A stretch of 64,000 nucleotides of DNA from Amphimedon queenslandica (GCF_000090795.2 NW_003546253.1:515728-579727); one strand, 5' to 3'; positions 51,641 through 62,747 are shown, numbered from the stretch's first letter. Made by a program: numbers and translations. The notes: generated by a model not told the origin, from the letters alone.

Positions 51641-54600
51641 ATGGCCGCCTCTGAGTTGTCATCTCCAAAGGGAAGGCCGTGGAATCCTCCTAGAAAAGAC
51701 TTGACTAAAGGGTAAATAGAGTTTTGTATTTACTAACAATTTAAAGCCTTTTAAAGGTTTAGTCGTAGTTCCAAGATGCTGGCAGCAGCTTTCAATAGTA
51801 GTAATAAAGAAAATAAGTCAAGTTAGCCTATTATGAAATTGTGGTAATATATTTACTTATTAATAGATTTCTACAACAGTGGTCATACTAATCCTTTTAA
51901 AATACCGGAACGCCAATTGACAAGTCCTCAAGGAACTAAAAGGTCACTGTCTCTCTCTCCACTCCCTCCTCCCATCCCTCACCCAAAAAGGGCACTTCTG
52001 ACACCAAACAAAATGACAAGAGATCCAACACTACCTTCACCTCCTAAACGCTCAAAAACAGACTCACCTGAAGGGTAAGTACAAAATAATGCAAATTTAA
52101 TAATTATTATTTGTCATCTTTCTCTTCTCTATCCTTTTAAGATTTATCAATTTAGGTAACACGTGTTATCTCAATGCTGTCCTCCAGTCTCTTCTCTCCT
52201 TGAGATGTTTTGCACTCGATATTGTTCAGTCGCACAAAGAGTCTCCGTCTTTATCAAACAAGTCTCTCTTTCGTATGTTATTTCTACTCGTTAAGGCTAA
52301 GTACAGTGGGAGTGGCCTTGACGGTCAGATAATCCTCATCAAGGACATCAGAAGAATCATTAGGGAGAGAGCTAAGAATTTTTATGGTTTCAATGAGCAG
52401 GTGAGTGGGTGTGGTTTGTTGCCATGGTGATGTTTATTGTATAGGATGCACACGAATTGTTGACTCATTGCTTAAGTATGTTGCGGTCTGATATATCAGC
52501 TCTTAAAGATTCTAAGGTATTATGTGCAATTTATATTATATCAATTTAACTATACCAAATACTTATTAACACTACCACATAATGTTAAGGTAATGGTATA
52601 TGTGAAGTCATTACATGATTTTAAATGTCACTACATGTACAGTAGAATGTGTAGAAAATAGTCAAACTATAAGTTTATCACACGAAAGTGCTAAATGTTC
52701 TAAGTTACTTATTTTTCTCTTTTCTGGTGTCTTTTGCAACAATTACTCCAGACACAGCACCCATAACAGCCACCCCTGCTACAGCCCCCAATGCTGCTCC
52801 TCCTACCATACCTGGTACATGACCCACTACACCAACCCCAGCTCCAATTATTCCACCTGCTACTGCTCCAGTCACTGTAGGGAGACTTATGTTCCCTGTT
52901 ATTCCTAATAATCGTTGGGTTGAGTAAAACTTTAAGAGAGGACGAGACCTTTCACTGCATCGGCTAATGCAAGACTCCCACAATACCTTTAACCAATTTT
53001 CTGTTGTTGGTAACTTTATTTCATCTTCTTCTCCAGCGATGCAGAATGGTATCTTACCTATTGTTTCCTCTGTAACTTGACCAGAAAGGAATTCAGATAT
53101 TTTCTCTTTAAATGTAGCGATTTTACGACGAATGCTTTCCTCCTTTCCTTCATCTTTCAATTGCTTTATATTTCCAAGTCGAAGGAGCATGTTGGTGAAG
53201 GTCAGTACAATTACTGATCTCTCCCACATTTCATTGCTGATTTCCTTCTTCAGTGTTGTGAACATCTTTTGCACATCACTTGTGGCTCGAGAATCAAACT
53301 TCAAGCATATCAAGACCAAATCAAATTTATTCTTCTTGGCTATTTCTCGTACTATATGCTTCCCACTCTTTCCTTTGGTGTCACCGAACCCAACTGTATC
53401 ATATATTTTTATCTGTACTTTTACAATCTCCCCTTCATATTCTGTTATTTCAGATTGAACTGATTCGGCTCCATGTTCAACATTTGCCACGACTTTTCCC
53501 ATTAAAGCATTCACGATTGTTGATTTCCCTGAGCCAGTCGGTCCAATGACTAGTATATTAATTGGCTCTTCTTTATCACGCAATTCTTGTATCTTTTATC
53601 TTTTGTGGAAGTGAGTCAAAAGAGTCTTCAATGCTTCTGGTGTTTGGCTGTTCTGTTGGGGATATTGGCCTATCTTCAATGTCAGTTGGGTAACCCTGCT
53701 CTTCACCTTTATGATCATCATGGATAGATTTCTCCTCATCATTGCTCTCTATTGTAATATCTTCTTCAGTGGCCATATTGAAAGAAGCAAAGCTAGTTCT
53801 TTGTCACATGAGGTCATGAATAATAGCAAGAGATGATTTGACCAATCAGAATCCAATCTCATATTCTGAAACTACACACAATTGCATGTAGTGGGAAGGA
53901 AGAGTTGTAAAAACAATTAGCATTCAATATGGATGTATAGTAGTACGAAGAGTAGAATAAACACATTAATGATCAGCCAAAATTCTGAAGAAATTTTATA
54001 TAGCAACAACAGGTCATAATTTTCCCTTGGGGTCATATTTTCCTTAGTGCTTTGTGCATATTAAAATTATAGTCTTTCAGTGGTATTTATCATAGGTGTT
54101 CAGTCTCTGCCCAGTTGAGATTAATTTACAAAATACTTATTAAATAACACTACATTAAATTTGCACATAACATTAAGGTAACAGTATATATATAAAGTTA
54201 TTACACGATTTTAAATATCACTACATGTACATATATAGTAGAATGGGTAGAGAATAGTGAAACTTAGTTTATTGCACTAAAATACTAAATGTTCTGAGCT
54301 ACTTGTTTTTCTTTTTCTGGGTGTCTTTTCCAACAATTCCTCCAGACACAGCACCCATAACAGCTGCCCCTGCTACAGCCCCCAATGCTGCTCCTCCTAC
54401 CATACCTGGTACATGACCCACTACACCAACCCCAGCTCCAATTATTCCACCTGCTACTGCTCCAGTCACTGTAGGGAGACTTATGTTTCCTGTTATTCCT
54501 AATAATCGTTGGGTTGAGTAAAACTTTAAGAGAGGACGAGACCTTTCACTGCATCGGCTAATGCAAGACTCCCACAATGCCTTTAACCAATTTTCTGTTG

Positions 54601-56674
54601 TTGGTAAATTTGTTTCTCCAAAATTACCAGCAATACGGAATGGTATGTTACGAAGTGTACTCTCTGTGACTTTGCCAGAAAGGAAATCAGATATTTTTCC
54701 TTGAAATGTGTCGATTTTACCAAGAATGTTTGCCTCCTTTTCTTCATCTGTCAATTTCTTTACGCTTTCAAGTTGAAGGAATATGTTGGTGAAGGTCAAT
54801 ATGATTACTGATCTCTCCCACATTTCCTTGCTGATTTCCTTCTTCAGTGTTTTGAACATATCCTTCACATCACTTGAGGCCCGAGAATCAAACTTCAAGC
54901 ATATCAAGATCAAATCAAATTTATTCTTCTTGGCTATTTCTCGTACTATATGCTTCCCACTCTTTCCTCTGGTGTCACCAAACCCGATGGTATCATATAC
55001 TTTTATCTGTATTCCCTTGACCTCTCCTTCGTATTCTATTGTTTCAGATTGAACCGATTCAGCTCCATGCTCAACTTGGGTCACATATTCTCCCATTAAA
55101 GAATTCACGATTGTTGATTTCCCTGAGCCAGTTGGTCCAATGACTAGTATATTGATTGTTTCGTTTCTATCACGCATTTCTTCTATCTTCGCTCTTGTCT
55201 CCTGTGAAAGTGATTCAAAAGGGTCTGTAATCCTTACGGTATTTGGATTTTCTTCCTCTTCCGGCTCCGGGGATGATATTGGCCTGTCTTCAATGTCACT
55301 TGGGTAGTGCTGCTCTTCAAGGTCATCATGGACAGATGCATCCTCATCACTGCTCTCAATTATAATAGCTTGTCCAGTAGCCATATTGAAAGAAGCAAAG
55401 CTATAGTTCTTGGTCACATGAAACAAAGCTAGTTCTTGGTCACATGAGTCATGAATAATAGCAAGATATGATTTAACCAATCAGAATGCAACCTCATTCT
55501 GTAATATCATATCTTTGATAACATATTCATTGGTCAATGTGGGATATTTTCAGTATCAAGTGGGCGGTGGGTTGTAAAAACAATTTTCATTCAATGGATG
55601 CAGATTTATTGTACTGTATGTATCATGTTTTAAAAACAGTCATTCTCATTATTCTCTTAGCCCAAGTGTTGGTCATAATGATATAAAATTTTAGCTAGAA
55701 TAACTGAAAATGCATTAAATTTAATTTAAGAGTCAAATTGAGATATATCTTTTCGTTTTTGTTCTTTTTAAATGATGGTCTTTGTAGGTGTTCAGTCTCT
55801 GCCCAGTTGAGATTAATTTCAAGAGCAGTATAGAGCAGAGTTTGAAGTGTACTGTTTGTCATTCCACTGTAAATAAATATGAAGAAGTCTTAGATCTCTC
55901 TCTTCACTTGTTAGTCACAAATATTACAATGATGATGATGTATTGATTTTTTTATATAGTACAACTGGTAGTCGCAATAGTCTACAAGAATTATTAGAAG
56001 ATTATTTCAAGGTAATTATGCAATTTGAGTTCTCCTGTCTACTTCTTCATCATTTCAGAGTGAAACTGTTGAGTACAAGTGTCACAGTTGTTCTAACTCA
56101 TCTTGTACTCTATCAAGAAAGCTATCAGCCTTACCAAGAGTACTCATACTTACTCTTAAGAGGTACTCTCTTAACGATCGCGGCAGTTGTGACAAGAATC
56201 TTGACCCTGTTCGAATCCCACGTCATTTAAATCTAGCACCCGTTTCTAATCCTGACCCAATACTCTCCTCTCCTTATGATAATAAACAAGATGTGCTTGG
56301 GTATGACCCCATTACAATGCCCACTGCATAAACCTTCTTTTATGCTAGGCAATTGATGGGTAAGAAACTAGAGACTGTAATAGCAGAGAAAGAAATCTCT
56401 CCTCAAGAGAAAAGACATGCATTACCATACAGACTTACTAGTATCATTAGTCACTTTGGAAATAAATCATCCAGTGGTAAGAAAACAATCTATTATAGTA
56501 TAGTAACTATGTATGTAAATTGTAGGTCATTATGTTAGTGAAGTTCATTGTCCACTGACCAATACTTGGTGGCATTGCAATGATTCGCATGTTTCAATGA
56601 CAACAGAAGAGGAGGTTCGACAGCTTCATCAGACAAAGGCATACATCCTGTTTTATATTGCAATCAATCGATAA
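51641..56674 (+). CDS. USP37-like: USP37/USP29/USP26-like deubiquitinase
   Basis: A Cys-protease that removes ubiquitin. Exons: 51641-51711, from 51757 (end uncertain, near 51800), 51867-52074, 52142-52400, 52445-52516, 55788-55868, 55960 to about 56010, about 56060-56300, about 56350-56477, about 56526-56674. The catalytic Cys box is FINLGNTCYLNAVLQSLLSL and the QD-type box is DAHELLTHCLSMLRSDISAL. The zinc-ribbon Cys pairs are LKCTVCH and YKCHSCSNSSC. RVLILTLKRYSLNDR leads to the catalytic His box SSGGHYVSEVHC and WHCNDSHVS, with the C-terminus AYILFYIAINR. The pattern is closest to USP37, a cell-cycle DUB, though the protein is much shorter: the N-terminal PH-like domain and the UIM insert of vertebrate USP37 are absent or not recognised. 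Its fifth intron, 3.27 kb, holds two antisense GTPase genes. Confidence 0.85.
52705..53776 (-). pseudogene. AIG1/GIMAP-like GTPase, copy 1 with frameshift (nested in USP37 intron)
   Basis: Homologous along its length to the copy at 54299-55384. Read from the ATG at 53774-53776, the acidic N-terminal region (SIHDDHKGEEQGYPTDIEDR) runs into a stop near 53579, while the conserved GTPase region continues in another frame from 53583: NILVIGPTGSGKSTIVNALM (G1), IYDTVGFGDTKGKSGKHIV (G3), VIVLTFTNMLLRLG (G4 region). The shift falls in about 53580-53610, where the paralogue has a continuous frame. The C-terminus is a Gly-rich hydrophobic segment (GAVAGGIIGAGVGVVGHVPG), suggesting membrane insertion. 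It may be a pseudogene, may initiate at the internal MRDKEEP, or the shift may be a sequencing error. Confidence 0.7.
54096..54127 (+). pseudogene. Orphan 32-bp copy of USP37-like exon 6 start
   Basis: Identical over 32 bases to the start of the true exon at 55788 (GTGTTCAGTCTCTGCCCAGT and onward to ATTAATTT), again preceded by a TAG acceptor, but lacking the rest of the exon. It marks the breakpoint of the tandem duplication that gave the two GTPase copies. Confidence 0.85.
54299..55384 (-). CDS. AIG1/GIMAP-like GTPase with C-terminal Gly-rich membrane segment, copy 2
   Basis: An uninterrupted 361-residue frame (ATG at 55382-55384; an upstream in-frame start at 55480 is possible but not matched in copy 1). 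Acidic N-terminus, then the GTPase domain: INILVIGPTGSGKSTIVNSL (G1), IKVYDTIGFGDTRGKSGKHI (G3), LILICLKFDSRASSDV and WERSVIILTFTNIFLQLESV (G4 region, without the TKxD motif). This matches the AIG1/Toc34/GIMAP class by the GPTGSGKS and DTxGFGDT motifs. The tail has a SCISRCSERSRPLLKFYSTQ block and a glycine-zipper-like segment GAVAGGIIGAGVGVVGHVPG, ending KDTQKKKNK. It lies antisense within a USP37 intron. GIMAPs act in immune-cell survival and vesicle/membrane biology; the function here is unknown. Confidence 0.8.
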   Translation of the reverse strand: MATGQAIIIESSDEDASVHDDLEEQHYPSDIEDRPISSPEPEEEENPNTVRITDPFESLSQETRAKIEEMRDRNETINILVIGPTGSGKSTIVNSLMGEYVTQVEHGAESVQSETIEYEGEVKGIQIKVYDTIGFGDTRGKSGKHIVREIAKKNKFDLILICLKFDSRASSDVKDMFKTLKKEISKEMWERSVIILTFTNIFLQLESVKKLTDEEKEANILGKIDTFQGKISDFLSGKVTESTLRNIPFRIAGNFGETNLPTTENWLKALWESCISRCSERSRPLLKFYSTQRLLGITGNISLPTVTGAVAGGIIGAGVGVVGHVPGMVGGAALGAVAGAAVMGAVSGGIVGKDTQKKKNK

Positions 56675-56807
56675 ATCATTCATCAAATATTTAATATGTT
56701 TAATAAGTGTGTGTACATGTATGAATGTGTATTGTTGTTTTAGTCGATTAAAAAATTTATAATGATTTCCTGTTTCACACCCACTTTGTGAGGCACTTGT
56801 AAATTAA

Positions 56808-57617
56808 ATGGCTCATGTACAAGGTAAAGCCTCTCAGTCATAATATTATCTACTGAACCTTCTGCAGATCACTATAATGTCATTGCTCAAGAGTATGACT
56901 TCTTTTATGACCATATGTATGAAAAACTAGCCGAAGCATCTTGTAAGTGGCTCAAACTGCTACCAACTGATTCACTGGCTGACATTGGAGGTGGTACTGG
57001 AGCTGTCAGCTCTTTAATATGGAAGAAAGCAAGTAAGCTTCAAGACAGCAAAAGTGCTATTTTGTTTTTTTTCTGTAGATCTTGAGCAACCAGTACTAGT
57101 TGTAGATCCAAGCCCTGAAATGTTGCAGCCAGCCAGTAAAAGGGAAGGGGTCCTCACTTTGGAGGCTACGTTTGATGACTTTATCAGTTCACATCCACAC
57201 ACCATCTCGAAATATAATAAGTTTGTTTTTAACGGATGCATTTTACTCTTCCCTAATCTTGAAGCCTCAATTGCTGCATTTTACAAGCTACTGAAGCCTG
57301 GGGATCAATTACTGATTGTTCAGTACAATATTTTAATCTGGAAAGAGAACCTGAGGACGAGTTGGGATTCATTGAATGAGCTCGAGGAGTTCCATAAACG
57401 AGCTGGCTTTTGTGTAGAGAGAGGAAAAGAGTCTCATTCTCATAGCTACTCAAGAGAAAAGTATTTTATTCTCTACGTCATTGCTGCTACACAGCACTAA
57501 GCTTATTTACTGACGAGGAAATTGAAGTGGGAATCAAAGAACTTGATGAAACTGTTTTTAAAGGAGAATCACTCAAAGAATTAACTGATTTTTATTATAG
57601 TTGCAACTAAAACATAA
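56808..57617 (+). pseudogene. SAM-dependent methyltransferase, copy 1 with C-terminal frameshift
   Basis: The exon structure mirrors copy 2: 56808-56823 (MAHVQ), 56868-57032 (HYNVIAQEYDFFYDHMYEKL, then SAM motif I LADIGGGTGAVSSLIWKKA) and 57078 onward (VLVVDPSPEMLQPASKREGV, FYKLLKPGDQLLIV). Near 57460 a one-base deletion relative to copy 2 shifts the frame after SREKYF, giving a stop at 57498-57500. The former C-terminus (TDEEIEVGIKELDETVFKGE) is still recognisable out of frame down to a TAA at 57615-57617, where a second small deletion also occurs. The remaining protein keeps the SAM-binding core but loses about 40 residues. It could be a truncated working protein, but pseudogenisation is more likely. 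Confidence 0.7.
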
Positions 57618-57796
57618 CTATGTGCCTTACAATTTCGTAGCACATGCTCTTTAACTTCAAAATTTATGCATATTGATGTCCTTATACTATTTGAGTATTT
57701 AAATCTTATTACTAAAGCCCAAGAAATAGTGTGCATTCAAATTGATTCAATACATTATTAAATCAATAATTTCCTGATTTACACCCACTTGACAAT

Positions 57797-58612
57797 ATGG
57801 CTCATGTACAAGGTAAGAGACATCTCGTGATCTATCCACTCTGCACCTTCTGCAGGTCACTATAAAGCCATTGCTCAAGAATATGACTTCTTTTATGACC
57901 ATATGTATGAAGAACTGGCTGAAATATCTTGTAAGTGGCTCAAACTACTACCAACTGATTCACTGGCTGACATTGGAGGTGGTACTGGAGCAATCAGCTC
58001 TTTAATATGGAAGAAAGCAAGTAAGCTTCAAGACACCAAAAAATACCAAATGTTTATTCTGTAGATCTTGGGCAACCAGTACTAGTTGTAGATCCAAGCC
58101 CTGACATGTTGGAGCCAGCCAGTAAAAGGGAAGGGGTCCTCACTTTGGAGGCTACGTTTGATGACTTAATAAATTCATATCCACACATTATCTCAAAATA
58201 TAACAAGTTTGTTTGTATCGGTTGCATTCATCTCTTCCCTCACCTTGAAGCCTCAATGGCTGCGTTTTACAAGCTACTAAAGCCTGGGGATCAATTGCTG
58301 ATTGTAGAGCATCCAGAAGTCTTAGTCTGGAAAGATTTGAAGACAAGATTCAATTCACTGGATGAGATTGAGGAATACCTCAAGCAAGCTGGTTTTAGTG
58401 TAGAAGAAAGAGGAGAAGAGTCTCATTCTCATAGCTACTCAAGAGAAAAGTATTTTTACTCTCTACGTCATCGCTGCTACACAGCACTAAGCTTACTTAC
58501 TGACAAAGAAATTGAATTAGGGATCAAGAAACTGGATGAAACTGTTTTTAAGGGAGAACCATTCAAAGAATTAACTGATTATTATTATATGATAGTTGCA
58601 ACTAAAACATAA
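57797..58612 (+). CDS. Class I SAM-dependent methyltransferase, intact copy 2
   Basis: Three exons: 57797-57812 (MAHVQ), about 57857-58020, about 58066-58612. Motif I is LADIGGGTGAISSLIWKKA, and the acidic end of strand 2 is VLVVDPSPDMLEPASKREGV. Motif III-like is KFVCIGCIHLFPHLEASMAA and KPGDQLLIVEHPEVLVW follows. The C-terminus is continuous: YFYSLRHRCYTALSLLTDKE, then IELGIKKLDETVFKGEPFKE, ending IVATKT. This has the general Methyltransf_11/25 fold; small molecules are the likely substrate type, but none can be named. It is a tandem duplicate of the gene at 56808-57617, about 180 bp away. Confidence 0.8.
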
Positions 58613-58733
58613 CTGTGCGTGCATTAGAAAATTAAAAATAAAATTAAAAATTTATAATATACACAGTTAAAATAAGTCTCTGTTATATATAAGGATATTT
58701 ATATAAAAGCCAACACCACGTCGTTATTAAGTA

Positions 58734-61700
58734 TTAATTATTTCCACCCGCGATTCGTGCCAAGAGCTCTGATCTTTCTAATTCTAGTGTCACTTTAAGT
58801 GTGATTGCTTTCCTCATGTTTTTAAGACTTCTTTCCTTTGCTTTGGTCAAAGTCTCAATTTCTTCAGTCATCTATGGAATATAACATTCAGTCTGCTATT
58901 GTATGTACACTCAGCATGCCTTTACCTGTTGTTTCATTGATAATAATTGTGGTTGATACTTTTGATCAAACTTCTCAAGAAAATTTGAGATATAAGTAGT
59001 GACTATGTCCATATGAAACTATAAGATAATACATTGATTCATCAGTATTTCATACTGTTAGTTTATATTACCTGAACAGTTTTTGTTCTAAGATTTTCTG
59101 ATGTTAAATACTTCTCACATCGTTTTATAAAGTCCTCCTTCACATCATTGTCCAGATTTTTGTGACTATAAACATAATGCAAATCACTATAATTATTATT
59201 ATGCATTACTTACTCAATTGCATTTTCTACTGAGTCTGTATGCAAAGAAAGCATAGTACAGAAATAGGGGTGAAGTTGATCAGCTATTGCTTGTCTAAAA
59301 ATAAAAAAATAAAAGACAGTTATATCAACGTATTCTTACAGTGTATCATCGTCATTGATGAATGTTTCTAGAGTGACTGGATAAGACAGTTCTAATCCAC
59401 TAGTGCATGATAGTCTGTTGTAATCTTTCCTAGTACAATCTCCTTCAATACTTCCTCCTCCTCCTGGTATTATAATGAGTTCCAGTGATGTTTTCTCCTC
59501 GAGTAAATGATCAGCAAGTTTAGTGAGCTCTAATGCATTCTCTTTTATCATTTTAAATGGAAGAACATTGTGCATGCTATTTAAAATGACACCTCTTCTT
59601 ATTTTTTTCACTTGATTTGCTGCCCCACGACAAAAACTATCAATATCTATACCAGAAATAGAGAAATATAATCTTCCATTCTTACCAAGTTCACATGTTT
59701 CCTGAAGTGCTTCATTGCAGGGATATTCAACCTGATATTGAACGAGTCTTCTCACTTTTGATGTGCTCATTTCTTTGAATCTTTCTATAAGGCTTTCAGC
59801 TAGTTTTCTAAGATTCAACAATGGCTCCTGTATATGAATTATGCATAAAGTTTAGCTATATTTCTAATACTTTTATATCTGTGTCATAGGCTTCTATTAA
59901 GCCAGCAAATAGTGTTGTGTTGTCGATATTTGAAGATATGACAGAATGACATAACCTCAGCTCTTCCATCATTTGCGACTTTTGGACTAAAAGAGTCTCC
60001 ATATCTAACATGATAAATAATATCTACAATTATTGTTAGTCACTTACTCTCTAGTTTCATAGTGAGAGTATCTATTTCTGTTTGGAGGAGGTCAATGCAT
60101 TGATGAATGCAATAAACAATATCAGATAATACTGAGAGCTGTTTGAGGTTATTAACATTTTTTGAGTGATGCTCAACCCTATACAAAATCACAGGTATAT
60201 ACATTGTGATGGATCCTTATTACTTACCAGTCTTCAATGTCTGAAGTCCCAGTTATTATCTCAAATATTTTCTCGTCACTTGCTCCCTCGAGGTCACTGC
60301 TCATTTCTCTGTAAGGTTCATGCAGATCCAGCCATTCTTGTAACTGAGCTTCTGTCCCTGGTCCCTCTTCAATCCCTTGGTAATAATCTCGAGCTAATCT
60401 TGACCACTTCAGTATGGCTGGTTTGATGCAACTTGCAGGCACCTCAGTGCCTGTGTGATGCTTAATTTGTCCAGCCGCTTTTTTCTTTATGTACTGTTCA
60501 AAGTCTTGATGATCCTGTAGCCTATCATAATGTGAGTATTCGCTACTTGTCGCACTGAGAGAGCCAGAGTTGGCATGAGATGCAATATTAATTTGTCTGC
60601 CCATCTTTTGGAGCTCCTCGTCCGTGAAGCAAAGATCAAGCTTGTTTGCAACAATTAGAGCTCTTCTCTGATTAAATATATCTACAGAAAACAAGTTTGT
60701 AAACTGTATCTTTATAGTGGGTGATGATTATCAATGACCTGCTTTCATTACTACTTCTCTCACTATTGTTGATATGCTAACCTTTGTCTCTCTGTAGCAA
60801 CACTTCCAGATAGCCTGTCTCAACTCTCTCCTTGTGTATCTCCTGGCAGCTCATAACACAGAGATAAGCTGAGCAGGAGAGAAGTGAGCGAGTAAACTCT
60901 TCATTGAGGTTCCCAGCCTGTGCATGACTCATGTAAGGACACAGTTTGAAGACCAGGTATGAATCATTGCTACTAGTCGAACTTCTATTTCTATAAAAAT
61001 ACATAATATAAATAAAGAATTTTAATTTCTTTATACCTTGAATGCTGGAGTACACTAAGTAATGTTCTCCTCCCAGATTCAGCCTCTCCGCATATTCCAA
61101 TGGAAACTATCTTTTCCTTCATTTTGTATTTGACAGGCTCCAAGTAGTGTTTTTGGAAATCCTCACGAGTTTCCTCAGGGCACCATTGAGCTATATCTTT
61201 CAATGCTCCCTGCATGTTATGCATATAGGTTATTGGTGTTGCATTAAAATGTGTTTATACATTGTAGGAAATTGCTATATCACTAGGGAATTATACACTG
61301 TTTTATGCATGCGTAGTGTAGCTGTGCTATGCTAGCACAGATATAAAGGCAAACAGTTTACTTAAAACACCTGTGAAGTGTATTTCAGTACAATTGGGTA
61401 TACTACTCAAAACTTGATGAAATGTGATAGTCTGCTGCACGTGCTATGTATGCATCAGATTATGCTTACACTACAGTTTATAATATTACGATAACAAAAG
61501 TATGGGACTTCCCAACTGAGCTCACTCACTTTCATTTTGGTCTTGATACTTTCTTTTTTTTCTATTGCATCACTTGCCACTGAACTACCTGCATTATGAA
61601 AATACAATAAATTAATAATAATTATGATGATATTGTAAGCAAGTGGAATATTGTTTATATTTTGCATATTAAAGGTATGCAATCATTACCATCACTGAAA

Positions 61701-61961
61701 ACCACAGTTCTTAATCAGAGTATTTTATAGTCCCTTACCTCTTATACTATCAATGAAACTACCAGCTAATCCTTCATACCAGCTCTTGGAGCGGCGGCCA
61801 GAGACATTGCTCTCACTGCTGCTGCTGCTGGACAGTTCCTCAACATTTCCAATGGTATTGCTTCTTTGTCTTCTTGGAGGAAGCACACTCTGGGATGGAG
61901 CTGCTGCAGCTGGTACAGGAGTGTTGAGTGGTGGAGCAAAGTGATGAAAAGGTTGGACCAT
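58734..61961 (-). CDS. Dynamin-like large GTPase with degenerate P-loop
   Basis: I read about eleven exons. The start MVQPFHHFAPPLNTPVPAAA (61959-61961) leads a low-complexity Ser-rich region, then KMKGALKDIAQWCPEETRED and YKMKEKIVSIGICGEAESGR-R-T. The last motif sits where a P-loop GxxxxGK(S/T) is expected, but reads GEAESGRRT, so the Lys is Arg. No DxxG motif is evident in the next exon (about 60783-60990). RALIVANKLDLCFTDEEL (near 60630-60670) provides a good G4 NKxD. Later exons are helical (VEHHSKNVNNLKQLSVLSDI, LLNLRKLAESLIERFKEMST) and contain a Gly-rich IIPGGGGSIEGD. The C-terminus is coiled-coil-like, ending ERSELLARIAGGNN. The overall order (GTPase-like then long helical region) suggests the dynamin superfamily or another membrane-associated large GTPase. 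I do not recognise a precise family. It is tail-to-tail with the methyltransferase pair. Confidence 0.6.
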
Positions 61962-62224
61962 ATTTACCAACAAATCAAGATTATCTAATCTAGAGAAAAA
62001 GATCTTTTTTGATGCTTGAGCTGAGCTAAAGGTCTTATGTGGTTTATTAATTTGGGGCGGAGCTAAAAATTAACTAGGTGGAGGAGGTTATCACACTATA
62101 TATATTAGAGTGGGAGTTATGTCAACTGCACAGTAGGATCATTAAAATAAAATAATAAATTCATCCAGATTAAGAAAACTAAGTACAATATACATATGCA
62201 CACTTATTGTAGCTGTCAATGTAA
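61962..62224. other. Spacer between dynamin-like and EF-hand genes
   Basis: A 263-bp spacer between two minus-strand genes, containing GGGGCGGAGCT (about 62053) and AT-rich sequence. No gene is seen. Confidence 0.5.
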
Positions 62225-62606
62225 TCATTCCTTGGAAAAAGCAGCTTTGAAAAACTCTAGGAAAGATCAAAATAATCATGCAAAACCTCATCTTTATCAC
62301 AGCCCTACCTCCATAATCTACTTTCCCATCATTATTGGTATCAGCTCTTTTTAAGAGCTCTTCCAAATCTTTTTTTGTTACAGAGTTACCAACAGCCTCC
62401 CTCATCTCCTTCTTGCTGATATACCCGTCACCATTCTTGTCAAATTTGCGACATATTTCCAAAGCACCCTCTGGCAATTGCGATTTTGTAGTAGATGGCT
62501 GCTCTGTTGCCTATAGAAAGAGGTAATTGCGTGTTTTTATAAGTATGAGTACTTCTGCGTCGTTGCTAACAGTTGTAGTATCCTCAAAACAGCAGAGAAG
62601 ATTCAT
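62225..62606 (-). CDS. Small two-EF-hand calcium-binding protein
   Basis: Two canonical EF-hand loops are visible: DKNGDGYISKKE (all Ca-ligand positions 1, 3, 5, 7, 9, 12 filled) and DTNNDGKVDYGE. Helix sequence ALEICRKF precedes the first loop, and VTKKDLEELLKRA precedes the second. Exons: about 62553-62606 (MNLLCCFEDTTTVSNDAE, the least certain), 62309 to about 62513, and 62225 to about 62258 (GEFFKAAFSKE, stop at 62225-62227). The product is about 100 residues, a calmodulin-like half molecule. A Cys pair near the N-terminus (LLCC) could be palmitoylated if that first exon is right. Target unknown. Confidence 0.75.
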
Positions 62607-62747
62607 CTTGTCTTGTCTTGTTTGTTGGCTTTGCTTTGCCAGCTTGCTGCAGCCAGCCACTCCCTTTTTAGAGGGAGGTGCTTAAAGTTATTTATGCGCT
62701 AAATACTTTAATCATAGATAGATTAATTAATAAGCTTTAATCAAGTT
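62607..62747. promoter_or_regulatory. 141-bp divergent region of EF-hand and SRCR genes
   Basis: A very short space between divergent start codons; no strong motif was recognised. Confidence 0.4.
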
